Assembly: GCF_900114465.1 (NCBI RefSeq)
Contig: NZ_FOTD01000002.1
Location: 62,001 to 126,000 of the forward strand
Reading direction: 5' to 3'
Length of the DNA: 64,000 bases
Origin: Trichococcus palustris
Lineage (GTDB): Bacteria; Bacillota; Bacilli; Lactobacillales; Aerococcaceae
Position 1 is the first letter of the stretch. Every line of letters begins with the position of its first letter. Under the pieces are notes generated by a model. That model had not been told where the DNA came from. It worked only from the letters and a program-made list of their open reading frames with translations, and did not search any database. Shown piece by piece: positions 1-9,007 of this stretch. Position numbers and translations under genes: made by a program.

Positions 1-42
1 GTAATATTTGGAATAGGTGTTCTATTCTTTGGCATTGCTTAG
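1..42 (+). CDS. possible 3' end of a membrane protein (partial)
   Basis: The first 42 bases read in frame as thirteen mostly hydrophobic residues (V-I-F-G-I-G-V-L-F-F-G-I-A) followed by TAG. This would suit the last membrane segment of a protein whose gene starts before the window and converges on ssrA. Only 13 codons are visible, so the call rests on composition alone. Confidence 0.25.
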   Translation, partial: VIFGIGVLFFGIA

Positions 43-219
43 TTCATTCAATAACAGGAAGCGTTAATCCATTCAGAAATGAAGATTTATGCGTATTTTT
101 TGAGATTATCTAAATAAAATAAACTCCAGGAGAGAAATTTCCTTTGAAATCCCTACTCTGAAGTTTGTGAATTTGATTCAGTTAATTTAACAGTGAATAT
201 ACCCCATCAACAGCATTTG

Positions 220-311
220 ACTGAGAGCAAAAAAACCCTTAGAAAGTCGTATGAATCGCTTCATATCAACATTTCTAAGGGTTTCATCTTCATCTAGATG
301 GAGACGAGGGG
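220..311 (-). repeat. distal copy of ssrA 3' end plus terminator (att-type direct repeat)
   Basis: Bases 250-311 are identical over 62 bp to 3902-3963, which contain the last 13 nt of the tmRNA gene and its downstream flank. Upstream of the identical block the match continues imperfectly through an A-rich run. Read on the minus strand, this copy holds a good intrinsic terminator (CCCTTAGAAA paired with TTTCTAAGGG, then seven T). The other copy has a slightly weaker stem. Such a duplication of a gene 3' end is what site-specific integration by a tyrosine recombinase leaves at the two ends of an element. Confidence 0.8.
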
Positions 312-715
312 TTGTTACCTAGTGGCTATTGCGTACTTAATATGGCGCTACATAGCTTATATTATATAGAAGAAAACTAAAAATAATTAATAGAATTGAA
401 TGCTATTGATACATTACATGGTCAATTACATAGTCAAAAATCCGTAGGGTTATGGGTGTAACTTATTCAGAAATGGATAGGTTATTTTTTTCGCACCAGG
501 TCAGCAGCAGCCTTGCTGATTCTATTTAAATAAATTCCAAAATGAGAACGTTGCTTTATTATATATTTTATTGTAGGCTGCACGTTTTGGATCACGTATC
601 CACCCCAAACAATAATATAATTGCTATTTAAAATAGGAATACATTCTAAAAAAATAAAGTAATTACATCTATTAAAACTTTATAGTGCATGTAACATCTC
701 CTATGATAAATTATT
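312..715. other. gene-free AT-rich stretch at the left end of the island
   Basis: No convincing reading frame is present. The only recognisable structure is a tandem 12-bp repeat at 414-437, which matches the one just inside the other end of the island at 3851-3874. The rest is AT-rich and uninformative; it may be decayed element sequence. Confidence 0.5.
414..437. repeat. tandem 12-bp repeat, left-end candidate integrase arm sites
   Basis: Two head-to-tail copies of TTACATGGTCAA occur here (the second has one A for G). The same tandem pair occurs at 3851-3874, immediately after the integrase stop codon. Tyrosine integrases of the Tn916 and phage type bind short direct repeats (arm sites) inside each end of their element. 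The symmetric placement inside both 62-bp core repeats is what I see; the binding function is inferred. Confidence 0.55.
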
Positions 716-1411
716 TTACCCTTTCTTTTTACTCTCTCTATATTCTTCCCAAACTCTATCCATGTAATGTTTTATAGGAATTGACCTCCCTCTATCGTAG
801 TCACCAACAAATAGATAACTATACTTCCCCATACCTTCTTTCAATAGTAAATCATGTAAATATTCATCTCTTAATAATTGATTTTTCATATACGAAAATT
901 CTGGATCGCTTAATATAATTTTTTTTAATTCCTCTTTGTCTGCTTCTTTGTTCTTTCTTTCTTCTTTTTCTTTAAGTGCAAATTCAGCAAAATATTTTTC
1001 TTCTATTTCTGAATGTTTTGTATCTTTATCTGGAATACTCATTTCTTCAATCCAAGAATCTAATAAAGATATTTTAGTTATTGTTCCATTGAGTAACATG
1101 AAGAGAGTTAATGAATATGGTTTTGAAAAATCAATCTTATTAATTTCTTTGTTATGTTTTTTTATTTCTACATTGATACCATCAGAAAATTCATCATAGG
1201 TATCTATAGGTATTATGTATTCGTTTTTATCATAGTATGAATAAGAATAGTACACATACTCAACTTTTAATTCTTTAGCTAAACTTATAAAGTCTTCAAC
1301 ATTATCAATTGATAAACTAATAAAATTTGAAGCTTTGTATTCATCTACTTTCAATAATTTAATTTTATTTTTATAAGTATTAACTAATTCGTTACTATTT
1401 ATAATTGGCAT
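716..1411 (-). CDS. unrecognised 231-aa protein, island gene
   Basis: I do not recognise a family. The product is acidic to neutral and lacks an obvious signal peptide or membrane segment. A strongly charged, probably helical stretch (about residues 130-170, rich in E and K) precedes a C-terminal part containing Y-S-Y-L-F-V-G-D-Y-D-R-G-R. The start is supported by an AAGGGGG box seven bases upstream of ATG. It lies 13 bp downstream of the 113-aa gene in the same direction, so the two probably form one transcript. Base composition is much more AT-rich than the core genes to the right, which fits acquisition with the ssrA-borne element. It could be cargo such as a defence or competition gene, but nothing in the sequence shows this directly. 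Confidence 0.7.
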   Translation of the reverse strand: MPIINSNELVNTYKNKIKLLKVDEYKASNFISLSIDNVEDFISLAKELKVEYVYYSYSYYDKNEYIIPIDTYDEFSDGINVEIKKHNKEINKIDFSKPYSLTLFMLLNGTITKISLLDSWIEEMSIPDKDTKHSEIEEKYFAEFALKEKEERKNKEADKEELKKIILSDPEFSYMKNQLLRDEYLHDLLLKEGMGKYSYLFVGDYDRGRSIPIKHYMDRVWEEYRESKKKG

Positions 1412-1424
1412 TCTTCAATCCCCC

Positions 1425-1766
1425 TTACTCATTTTGGTATAAACTAAATTTTTTATCAGCAATTTCCATAATTCTTTTATTACTCTTGGTGTAGCTTTTC
1501 TGGTCGTCACTTAGTTCTTCACCTGCTTTTAGCGTAAGAAATATACCTTTTTCGATTTCGTTAGGCTCTGTAATCTCTAATACATTTTCATATTTAACAG
1601 TTTGTGCATCTTTCGCAAAAAACGGTGTGATAGATTTAAATTTTTTCAGACTATTTAAGAGGATGTTATCACCTCTATAAATATTCATTCTTTTATCTAC
1701 ATCAGTACTCATATCATCTATAATAAAAATAAAACCATTAACTGAGGAAATCTTCTTTAATTCCAT
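1425..1766 (-). CDS. unrecognised 113-aa protein, island gene
   Basis: I do not recognise a family. The small, soluble-looking, charged protein begins M-E-L-K-K-I-S-S-V-N-G and has a short hydrophobic strand (F-I-F-I-I-D-D) near the N terminus. There is no signal peptide. The start has a GGAGG box about nine bases upstream. It is the first gene of a probable two-gene unit with the 231-aa gene 13 bp downstream. A small protein paired with a larger one on a mobile relic could be an antitoxin/toxin, immunity or regulator pair, but this is only a contextual idea. Composition is AT-rich like the rest of the island. Confidence 0.65.
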   Translation of the reverse strand: MELKKISSVNGFIFIIDDMSTDVDKRMNIYRGDNILLNSLKKFKSITPFFAKDAQTVKYENVLEITEPNEIEKGIFLTLKAGEELSDDQKSYTKSNKRIMEIADKKFSLYQNE

Positions 1767-1921
1767 GTAATACCGCCTCCAAATATATCCTATAGCATTC
1801 TTAAGAAATCATCTTCCCCTTATTTGCTCTATATCTGCAACTCGTTAAATAGTTCTGAAATCGCCTTAGAATGCTTTAGAATTAACGTTTTTAAGTTAAA
1901 ATGAACTCTTAATAATTTATT

Positions 1922-2812
1922 TTATAACACATAACTTAAAAATTCTTCTACAGACATAATTTCAATATCCTTGCCACCCTCTTTAAGTTCATAAGCTTGT
2001 TTCAATTTACCGCCTGCTGCATTCGGTGAAGTTTGCTCTCCTGATACCAAAATATCTAAATTTTTAACGATACTTTTTTTTACATTAGCACCTTTGCTTT
2101 CCGCTAAATTTTCAGCTTCTTCTTTACTTTCAAATGGTGCAATATGCCCAGTAAAACAAATATTTTTCTCAAATAATATATGAGTTTCATCTATTAATCC
2201 ATGATTAATTAGTTCTGCATTGTATTTGCGTGATTTACTGCTAGATTTAGTTTTTACAAAACCGTTCCCAAATACTTTGCCAGTTTTATATAGATGTCTA
2301 TCCGTAAACCCATTAATTGAACCGTCATAATATTTTAATTCATCCTCAAATATTAAAGCACATATACGAGCATCTTCTAAAGCATTATGATGATCAAATC
2401 CTTTTATTCCGATTGCCCTGCTAACACTTTTTAAAGTGTAATTTTTTAAGTTATACGTTTTCTTTGCAATTTTCATAGAGCATATATATTCATTTTCTAT
2501 TTTTGGAAGATCGTATTTTTCAATAGCTTTTCTTAAATACCTCATATCATTTTGAGCAGTATGTGCAACTAAAAATGATTCGCCTATAAAATTCATGATT
2601 TCAGGAAAAATATCTTTAAAATTCTTTTCTTTTTGTACGTTTGGTTCATAAATTCCATTGATATGAGAATTCATAAAGTAAAATGGCTCTTCAGGATTAA
2701 TTAATGAATAAAACGTTTCAATTTCTTTTCCATTTGAATACTTAACCATACCAATCGAACAAATCGCCTCATCAGTATTAGCGGTTTCAAAATCAATCGC
2801 AACATAGTCCAT
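1922..2812 (-). CDS. DEDDh 3'-5' exonuclease with C-terminal BRCT domain
   Basis: The 296-aa product starts with an exonuclease domain of the DnaQ / DNA polymerase III epsilon fold. Asp7 and Glu9 lie in V-A-I-D-F-E-T, Asp89 in H-T-A-Q-N-D, and His142 and Asp147 in H-N-A-L-E-D-A, giving a complete DEDDh active site. Residues from about 211 to the end form a BRCT domain (F-T-G-H near the start, S-P-N-A-A-G-G-K late), the type found at the C terminus of NAD-dependent DNA ligases. The frame is open upstream, but the ATG at 2812 has AAAGGAG seven bases before it and begins directly at the catalytic strand, so I chose it. Predicted role: DNA-end trimming or proofreading. It is AT-rich and sits between the att repeats, so it is likely element cargo. 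Whether it serves repair, replication or defence is unknown. Confidence 0.85.
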   Translation of the reverse strand: MDYVAIDFETANTDEAICSIGMVKYSNGKEIETFYSLINPEEPFYFMNSHINGIYEPNVQKEKNFKDIFPEIMNFIGESFLVAHTAQNDMRYLRKAIEKYDLPKIENEYICSMKIAKKTYNLKNYTLKSVSRAIGIKGFDHHNALEDARICALIFEDELKYYDGSINGFTDRHLYKTGKVFGNGFVKTKSSSKSRKYNAELINHGLIDETHILFEKNICFTGHIAPFESKEEAENLAESKGANVKKSIVKNLDILVSGEQTSPNAAGGKLKQAYELKEGGKDIEIMSVEEFLSYVL

Positions 2813-2966
2813 AATATTCTCCTTTGAATAGATTATTTTCTCCACATAAACATTTATTACGTTACCCCTTATCACTTTGCGTAAACCCAATATATAATTA
2901 CATATTGTTGATATATGAAGTATACATCTAAACAGAGAATAATATAACTAATAACTCTATTCATAT

Positions 2967-3002
2967 AAAAAAGCTACTCACACCGATTGCGGCACGAGTA
3001 AC
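2967..3002 (-). terminator. intrinsic terminator between integrase relic and exonuclease gene
   Basis: On the minus strand GTTACTC pairs with GAGTAGC (one G-T pair), enclosing a further GC-containing helix, and is followed by TTTTTT. It would stop leftward transcription before the exonuclease gene. The integrase frame on the opposite strand begins shortly after it. Confidence 0.5.
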
Positions 3003-3083
3003 TTTCATTTTCCTAGTGACCCATGTTTTTAAGAATTTTAGCCACAAGTGAATATCTGATTTGAAAAGCTTGTCCATTTCGGA

Positions 3084-3848
3084 TTGACGAAAAACTATGC
3101 AGCAGCCGTATTCACCTACGCAAAAAAATTAGGCATTATCAACGCTAACCCAATGGATAACGTGACAATGCCTAAAAAATTTGCAGCTGTTGGTGAGGAA
3201 AAAGAACTTAATTTCTACTCAAAAGATGAATTACAACAGTTCTTTGAAGGTGTCCAGAAAGATGCGGATAGAATCCACTCAATGAAATGGCTTGCCCTAT
3301 TCCGTGTGCTTGCCTTTACTGGGATGCGAAAAGTGGAACTGCTATCCCTTACCTGGAATGACATAGATTTCAGCAATGAGACGGTATCCATCAACAAAAC
3401 ACTTTCGAGGGGTCTTAACAATAGGTTACTCGTCCAAACTCCAAAAACAAGTGCCAGTAGGCGTACGATCGTTTTAGATAAGGTCACCTTGTCTATATTA
3501 AAAGAGTGGCGTAAACATCAAGCAATGGACTATCTGAAGCTTGGATTCAATACCATGAATTCCACTCAATTAATATTCCCTAACACAAAAAACGAGTATA
3601 TGTCACCTACTAAACCAGGTCAAAAATTAACCAGTCTGATTAAGGAATATGATCTAAAGACAATTTCCATCCATGGCTTTAGGCATACTCATGTTTCGCT
3701 GCTACTTGAATCCGGTGCTACCATCAAAGCGGTACAGGAAAGAGTTGGTCATTCAGATATTCAAACCACCATGAATATTTATGCCAAAGTGACAAAACAC
3801 GCTAAAGAAAAAACCGCTGAAGAGTTCGCTCAATATGTGAATTTCTAG
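3084..3848 (+). pseudogene. 5'-truncated tyrosine recombinase (phage/ICE integrase) relic
   Basis: The open frame gives 254 residues covering the end of the core-binding domain and a whole catalytic domain. Arg82 (T-G-M-R), Lys121, His197/Arg200 (H-G-F-R-H), His223 (G-H-S-D) and Tyr233 are all in place. Full-length relatives are about 380-400 aa with an N-terminal arm-binding domain; that part is absent. The frame can only start at a TTG with no good ribosome binding site. Just upstream, codons for F-E-K-L-V-H-F-G continue the expected homology and are preceded by an in-frame TGA where a Trp would be usual, then TAG. I read it as a decayed integrase that once inserted this island into ssrA. 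The gene ends three bases before the right-hand tandem arm-like repeats, the usual integrase-attR arrangement. Confidence 0.8.
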
Positions 3849-3850
3849 CA

Positions 3851-3874
3851 TTACATGGTCAATTACATGGTCAA
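3851..3874. repeat. tandem 12-bp repeat, right-end candidate integrase arm sites
   Basis: Two perfect head-to-tail copies of TTACATGGTCAA lie between the integrase stop codon and the 62-bp core repeat. They match the pair at 414-437. Position and repeat form fit arm-type integrase binding sites. Confidence 0.6.
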
Positions 3875-3883
3875 AGCAAAAAA

Positions 3884-3940
3884 ACAACCCCTAGAAAGTT
3901 ATATGAATCGCTTCATATCAACATTTCTAAGGGTTTCATC
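3884..3940 (-). terminator. ssrA intrinsic terminator
   Basis: On the minus strand, downstream of the tmRNA 3' end, CCCTTAGAAA pairs with TTTCTAGGGG across a 26-nt loop, followed by a T-rich run. The stem has a G-T pair and the T-run is interrupted compared with the copy at 220-311. This is consistent with one copy being native and the other imported. Confidence 0.7.
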
Positions 3941-3963
3941 TTCATCTAGATGGAGACGAGGGG
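3902..3963. repeat. ssrA-proximal copy of 62-bp att-type direct repeat
   Basis: Identical over 62 bp to 250-311. It covers the tmRNA 3' acceptor strand (from 3951) and the terminator flank. Together the two copies bound a segment of about 3.65 kb. Confidence 0.85.
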
Positions 3964-4311
3964 AGTCGAACCCCTGTCCAAGCATATCGGCACTTCCAAA
4001 TCTACGCTCATAGTTAAGCAATTGGAATTCGCCTTGAACTAGCCGCTTAACAGGCATCATTTTTGGCTAATCTGATTAATCTCTTCTGATTCCTCCAGAT
4101 GGAAGGTCACAGCGTATCCCACATCATTGAGACCCTTACCTGAGTACATGGGCGATACCAGGAGGATCTTAGCTAGCTACAATTAAGCAGCGAAAGCTAA
4201 AGTATTGTTTTGTGTTTTGTCAGTTGTTTTAACTGTAACGTTTTAACGTAGCCGTAACCTACGAAGCGCATTGAAAGCTCGACCTATACCTGTCGAATCC
4301 GTAACGCCCCC
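3951..4311 (-). ncRNA. ssrA: tmRNA (10Sa RNA)
   Basis: About 361 nt. The RNA rescues stalled ribosomes with SmpB and adds a degradation tag. The 5' end GGGGGCGTTACGGATTCGAC and the 3' T-arm GGTTCGACTCCCC followed by CGTCTCCA are the diagnostic tRNA-like ends, and they pair as a seven-base acceptor stem with G-U pairs. CCA is not encoded. The tag frame ends at TAA (4183-4185). Reading back to the likely resume codon GAC (4219-4221) gives DKTQNNTLAFAA, with the usual alanine-rich hydrophobic end. The Asp resume codon is inferred by alignment with the enterococcal layout, where GCT follows a conserved ACT. A promoter lies at 4353-4380. smpB is 8 kb away on the same strand. The 3' end is the target of the relic element. 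Confidence 0.95.
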
Positions 4312-4352
4312 GATATGGGAGTACAGAATTACAGATGTGTACTGTAAATCAT

Positions 4353-4380
4353 ATTATACGACATCCTGAGGAAATTGCAA
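4353..4380 (-). promoter_or_regulatory. ssrA promoter
   Basis: On the minus strand TTGCAA (4375-4380) and TATAAT (4353-4358) are separated by 16 bp. Transcription would start about 40 bp upstream of the mature 5' end. Confidence 0.75.
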
Positions 4381-4436
4381 GCATTCTGCACAAAATATTT
4401 TGGCACTCGGGCGGCGAGGTCATCTATGGACAAACG

Positions 4437-4488
4437 TAAAAAAGCCACCGGCAAGGAAACATTTACTGTCTCCCCCGCCGGTGGCTTT
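4437..4488 (-). terminator. carAB terminator
   Basis: AAAGCCACCGGC at 4441-4452 pairs with GCCGGTGGCTTT at 4477-4488. Read on the minus strand the hairpin follows the carB stop codon and ends in a T-run. Confidence 0.85.
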
Positions 4489-4513
4489 CGTCATGATCAT
4501 TTAAAGATGCTGC

Positions 4514-7500
4514 TTATTTGCTCATATCTTCCAATTGAAAGTGGATGGTTTCCATCGCTTGCAGCAAGGCTTCTGCTGTATCCAACGAAGTCAAGCAAGG
4601 GATGTTGTTTTCGACTGCTTCGCGGCGGATCAAGAAGCCGTCTGTTTCGCTTGTCTTCCCTTCGGTCATCGTGTTCACAACCAAGTTGATGCGGCCGTCG
4701 CGGATGGCATCCAGAATGTCGTTGCTGTTTTCGTTGATTTTTTCAACAACGTCTACTTTGATGCCTTCTGCTTCCAAAGCTTTACCGGTCCCAGTCGTTG
4801 CGACGATATGATAGCCCAATGCGATCAAGCGTTTTGCAAGCGGGATGATTTCCGTTTTGTCTTTGTCGGATACGGTCATCAAGGCTGTGCCGTATTCGGG
4901 AACGTTGACACCGGAAGCGATGAAGCCTTTATACAGAGCTTTCGGCAGGCTGACATCCTTCCCGATGATTTCACCGGTCGATTTCATTTCAGGCCCTAGA
5001 ACGGTATCTACCTTCTTCAGTTTGTTGAAGCTGAAGACCGGCATTTTCACGTAGACGCCTGATTTCGGCGCAACCAAGCCTGTTTTGTAGCCTAAGTCCT
5101 TCAATTTGATGCCCAGGATGCCTTTTGTCGCCAAGTTCGCCATCGGGATGCCGGTCACTTTGCTCAGGAACGGAATCGTCCGGCTGGCGCGCGGGTTCAC
5201 CTCGATGATGTATACGACGCCTTCGCTGATGACGAATTGGATGTTCACCAAACCGATGGTGTTCAGTCCTTGCGCCACCCGGATGGTGTAATCCTCGATC
5301 GTTTTGATCAATTCCGGGGACAGATTTTGCGGCGGATAGACGGCGATGGAGTCGCCGGAATGGACACCCGCACGTTCGATGTGTTCCATGATGCCCGGAA
5401 TCAGGACCGTTTCGCCGTCACAGATGGCATCCACTTCCAGCTCTTCCCCGATCAGATAGTGATCGACCAGGACGGGACGTTCCGGGCTTGCCACTACTGC
5501 TTCACGCATATATTTTTCAAGGTCTGCTTGATTGTAGACGATCTGCATCGCCCGTCCGCCCAACACATAGGAAGGACGAACCAAGACCGGATAGCCGATT
5601 TCATTGGCGTTCGCTACCGCTTCTTCCACGTTTACGGCTGTTTTACCAGGCGCCTGTGGAATGCCCAAATCACGCAACAGTTGTTCAAACAATTTTCGGT
5701 CTTCCGCGCGGTCCAGATCTTCCAGGCTGGTGCCCAAGATTTTCACGCCGTGCTTCACCAATTTATCCGCCAGGTTGATGGCAGTCTGGCCGCCGAATTG
5801 CACGACGACACCCATCGGCTGTTCCAAGTCGATGATGGCCATGACGTCTTCTTCGGTCAACGGTTCAAAATAAAGCTTATCGGAAATGGAGAAATCGGTC
5901 GAAACGGTTTCCGGGTTGTTGTTGACAACAATCGCTTCATAGCCGGCTTCCTGGATTGCCCACACAGCATGGACAGTCGCATAGTCGAACTCCACCCCTT
6001 GTCCGATACGGATCGGGCCGGAACCCAGAACGATCACTTTTTCGCGGTCGCTTGCGAAGGATTCCTGTTCCATTTCGTAGGTGCTGTAGAAGTACGGCGT
6101 CGAGGATTCGAATTCGCCCGCACATGTATCCACCATTTTGTAGACCGGCACGATGCCGTTTGCTTTCCGTAACGCATAGATTTCTTCTGAAGCTACACCC
6201 CAGTACTCGGCGATGACTTCATCACTGAAACCATATTTTTTAGCTTCTCTTAAGACTTCCAAGTCTTGGACGTTGTCTTGGACTTCTTTTTCAAGATCGA
6301 TGATGTGCTTGAATTTGTAAAGGAAGAAGTAGTCGATTTCACTCCACTCATGGATTGTTTCCGGTGTGACACCGCGGCGTAATGCTTCGCCAAGATAGAA
6401 AAGGCGTTCGTCGCAGGCAACGCGGATGTTCTGTTCGATTTCTTCCATCGTCACTGTTTTGCTTTTTTCTTTCGGTAGAGCCAGATGATTCACGCCGTAT
6501 TCCAACGAACGGATTGCTTTCAGCATGGATTCTTCGAAGGTGCGGCCGATTGCCATTACTTCGCCGGTTGCTTTCATTTGTGTTCCTAGACTGCGGTCGC
6601 CTTTTTCGAATTTATCGAATGGGAAACGCGGAATTTTTGACACGATATAGTCCAAGGCTGGCTCGAAGGCTGCATAAGAAGTGCCGGTAACCGGGTTCTT
6701 CATTTCATCCAGCGTCAAGCCGACAGCGATCTTCGCCGCCATTTTCGCAATCGGATACCCGGTCGCTTTACTTGCCAAAGCCGAGGAACGGCTGACGCGC
6801 GGGTTGACCTCGATGATGTAATAGTCGAAGGAATACGGATCCAGCGCCAACTGCACATTACAGCCGCCTTCGATCTTCAAGGCGCGGATGATCTGCAGGG
6901 ATACATCGCGCAACATTTGGTATTCTTTGTCGGATAAGGTCTGGGAAGGAGCCACAACGACCGAATCCCCTGTATGCACGCCGACCGGGTCGATGTTTTC
7001 CATATTACAGACCACGATGGCATTGTCGTTGCTGTCGCGCATCACTTCGTATTCGATTTCCTTGAAACCGGCAATCGATTTTTCCAACAGACATTGGGTT
7101 ACAGGCGAGTAACGCAAACCGTTCGCGACAATTTCACGCAGATCCGCTTCATTGTGGCAGATTCCGCCGCCGGTGCCGCCCATCGTGAAGGCCGGGCGAA
7201 CGATCAGCGGGTAGCCGATTTCTTTTGCGAATTTTAGTGCTTCCGCCACCGTATGGATGATGTCGCTTTCCGGAACCGGTTGATTCAATTCAGCCATCAA
7301 TTGTCTGAACAGATCCCGGTCTTCCGCTTGTTGGATGGATGTCAGTTTCGTGCCCAACAATTCGACGTTGTATTCTTCCAATATGCCGGCTTTGTCCAGT
7401 TCAACTGCCATGTTCAGCCCTGTCTGGCCGCCCAATGTCGGCAACAAGGCATCCGGACGTTCTTTGCGGATGATGCTTGAGATGAATTCCACGGATAGTG

Positions 7501-7702
7501 GTTCCATGTAAACTTTATCGGCAATCTCGACGTCCGTCATGATTGTAGCCGGGTTTGAGTTTACCAGGATTACTTTGTAGCCTTCTTCTTTCAAGGCCAA
7601 ACATGCTTGCGTTCCGGCATAGTCGAATTCCGCTGCTTGCCCGATGATGATCGGACCGGATCCGATAACTAAGATAGATTTAATGTCAGTGCGTTTAGGC
7701 AT
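4514..7702 (-). CDS. carB: carbamoyl-phosphate synthase large subunit
   Basis: Makes carbamoyl phosphate from bicarbonate, glutamine-derived ammonia and 2 ATP, for pyrimidines and arginine. The 1062 residues match the family length. The two homologous halves show as G-S-G-P-I-I-I-G-Q near residue 15 and G-S-G-P-I-R-I-G-Q near 555, each leading into an ATP-grasp domain. The last ~130 residues form the MGS-like allosteric domain. I chose the ATG at 7702 (M-P-K-R-T-D), which has AAAGGAGG seven bases upstream; an earlier in-frame ATG eight codons up lacks one. It overlaps carA by 8 bp, so the subunits are translationally coupled. Expression should follow the PyrR-type attenuator before carA. Confidence 0.97.
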   Translation of the reverse strand: MPKRTDIKSILVIGSGPIIIGQAAEFDYAGTQACLALKEEGYKVILVNSNPATIMTDVEIADKVYMEPLSVEFISSIIRKERPDALLPTLGGQTGLNMAVELDKAGILEEYNVELLGTKLTSIQQAEDRDLFRQLMAELNQPVPESDIIHTVAEALKFAKEIGYPLIVRPAFTMGGTGGGICHNEADLREIVANGLRYSPVTQCLLEKSIAGFKEIEYEVMRDSNDNAIVVCNMENIDPVGVHTGDSVVVAPSQTLSDKEYQMLRDVSLQIIRALKIEGGCNVQLALDPYSFDYYIIEVNPRVSRSSALASKATGYPIAKMAAKIAVGLTLDEMKNPVTGTSYAAFEPALDYIVSKIPRFPFDKFEKGDRSLGTQMKATGEVMAIGRTFEESMLKAIRSLEYGVNHLALPKEKSKTVTMEEIEQNIRVACDERLFYLGEALRRGVTPETIHEWSEIDYFFLYKFKHIIDLEKEVQDNVQDLEVLREAKKYGFSDEVIAEYWGVASEEIYALRKANGIVPVYKMVDTCAGEFESSTPYFYSTYEMEQESFASDREKVIVLGSGPIRIGQGVEFDYATVHAVWAIQEAGYEAIVVNNNPETVSTDFSISDKLYFEPLTEEDVMAIIDLEQPMGVVVQFGGQTAINLADKLVKHGVKILGTSLEDLDRAEDRKLFEQLLRDLGIPQAPGKTAVNVEEAVANANEIGYPVLVRPSYVLGGRAMQIVYNQADLEKYMREAVVASPERPVLVDHYLIGEELEVDAICDGETVLIPGIMEHIERAGVHSGDSIAVYPPQNLSPELIKTIEDYTIRVAQGLNTIGLVNIQFVISEGVVYIIEVNPRASRTIPFLSKVTGIPMANLATKGILGIKLKDLGYKTGLVAPKSGVYVKMPVFSFNKLKKVDTVLGPEMKSTGEIIGKDVSLPKALYKGFIASGVNVPEYGTALMTVSDKDKTEIIPLAKRLIALGYHIVATTGTGKALEAEGIKVDVVEKINENSNDILDAIRDGRINLVVNTMTEGKTSETDGFLIRREAVENNIPCLTSLDTAEALLQAMETIHFQLEDMSK

Positions 7703-8795
7703 GTTTGTTTCCTCCTTTTGATGCAATCATCTTGCCAACAAATTCATCGAAGAGATAGTTGGCGTCATGCGGACCTGGTGCTGCTTCCGGGTGATATTGC
7801 ACGGAAAAGATCGGTTTTGTTTTATGTCTGACACCTTCGTTTGTGCCGTCATTCAAAGCGCGATGCGTCACTACAAGGTCAGTTTGTGCCAGACTGCTTT
7901 CATCCACAGCATAGCCATGATTTTGGCTGGTCAAGCTTACTTTGCCGGTAACGACGTCCTGCACCGGATGGTTGGCGCCGCGATGGCCGAATTTCATTTT
8001 GTATGTTTTCGCTCCGCTCGCTAAGGCAACCAATTGATGCCCCAAGCAGATGCCGAAAATCGGCAGATTCTCTTCATTCATTAATGTTTTGATGGTTGCG
8101 ATCGCTTCCGGGATTGAGGTTGGGTCCCCAGGCCCGTTGCTCAACATGATGCCGTCGGGTTGATAAGCCAAAACGCTTTCCGCGCTTGTGTTCCAAGGAA
8201 CAACGATGACTTCACAGCCTCTTTTTATCAACTCAGCCAAAATATTGCTCTTAAATCCAAAGTCCATCAAGACGACGCGAGGGCCTTCGCCTGCATAACG
8301 TTGCGCTTCTTTGACTGAATTCATTTGGATTTCGTCGGTAGGCAAAACATAAGCTTTTAAGCCTGCCACGATTTCTTCAAGGTTGTCCGCATTGTTGACC
8401 ATCGTTCCGCGCATAACGCCGGCATTCCGGATTTTTTTGGTGATGCTGCGTGTATCTACGCCATAGATACCAGGCACGTCGAAAGATTTTAATGCTTCAT
8501 CCAATGTTTTTGTACAACGGAAATTGCTTGGATGATCCGCTAATTCATGAATAACCATTCCTTTTAGACCAGGGTGTAGCCCTTCAAAATCATCTTCGTT
8601 GATTCCGTAGTTTCCGATTAAAGGATAGGTAAATGTGATGATTTGTCCTGTATAGGAAGGATCTGACAAAGTTTCTTGGTAGCCGGTCATTCCTGTGTTG
8701 AAGACGATTTCGCCGATTGCGTCTTTCTCTGACCCGAATGCATAACCAGGATAGTAACTGCCATCTTCTAAAACTAAATATCTACGTTTTTTCAT
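7695..8795 (-). CDS. carA: carbamoyl-phosphate synthase small (glutaminase) subunit
   Basis: Hydrolyses glutamine and channels ammonia to CarB. The 366-aa product has the N-terminal CPSase small-chain domain, then a class I glutamine amidotransferase domain with nucleophile Cys250 in G-I-C-L-G-H and His335/Glu337 in H-P-E. The start has AGGGGGA upstream. It is the first gene of carAB and is preceded by a 5' leader with a transcription attenuator. No other pyr gene lies in the window, so carAB here is a separate pyrimidine-responsive unit. Confidence 0.97.
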   Translation of the reverse strand: MKKRRYLVLEDGSYYPGYAFGSEKDAIGEIVFNTGMTGYQETLSDPSYTGQIITFTYPLIGNYGINEDDFEGLHPGLKGMVIHELADHPSNFRCTKTLDEALKSFDVPGIYGVDTRSITKKIRNAGVMRGTMVNNADNLEEIVAGLKAYVLPTDEIQMNSVKEAQRYAGEGPRVVLMDFGFKSNILAELIKRGCEVIVVPWNTSAESVLAYQPDGIMLSNGPGDPTSIPEAIATIKTLMNEENLPIFGICLGHQLVALASGAKTYKMKFGHRGANHPVQDVVTGKVSLTSQNHGYAVDESSLAQTDLVVTHRALNDGTNEGVRHKTKPIFSVQYHPEAAPGPHDANYLFDEFVGKMIASKGGNKHA

Positions 8796-8864
8796 GTTTT
8801 TCCCCCTGAATTCTTTTCTGACAAGTCATTTGCACTAATACTTGCATGATAACAGGAAAAATGT

Positions 8865-8952
8865 AAAAAAACACCCCTATTTGTAGGCGTGTTTTAACGG
8901 TTGTTTACATTCATCGTTTCACATGCCTTGTTAGCCTCTCTGGGCTAATTTA
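8865..8952 (-). promoter_or_regulatory. PyrR-type attenuator in carAB leader
   Basis: On the minus strand the leader contains TTAGCC-CAGAGA-GGCTAA followed by CAAGG, matching the PyrR binding loop (CCAGAGAGGCU) of Bacillus and lactococcal pyr leaders. Next comes a terminator, AACACGCCTA paired with TAGGGGTGTT, ending in seven T (8865-8893). PyrR bound with UMP would favour the terminator. The RNA motif and terminator are seen; PyrR itself is not encoded in this window. Confidence 0.85.
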
Positions 8953-9007
8953 AAGACTGGTTCTAGCCACGTTCTGTATCTCGTACAGCTTTCTGTGGAT
9001 TAAGTTA

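Noticed and set aside
5237-6172. 311-codon open frame on the plus strand
   Set aside because: Antisense to carB in a GC-balanced, highly conserved gene; composition is that of a complement shadow and there is no ribosome binding site.
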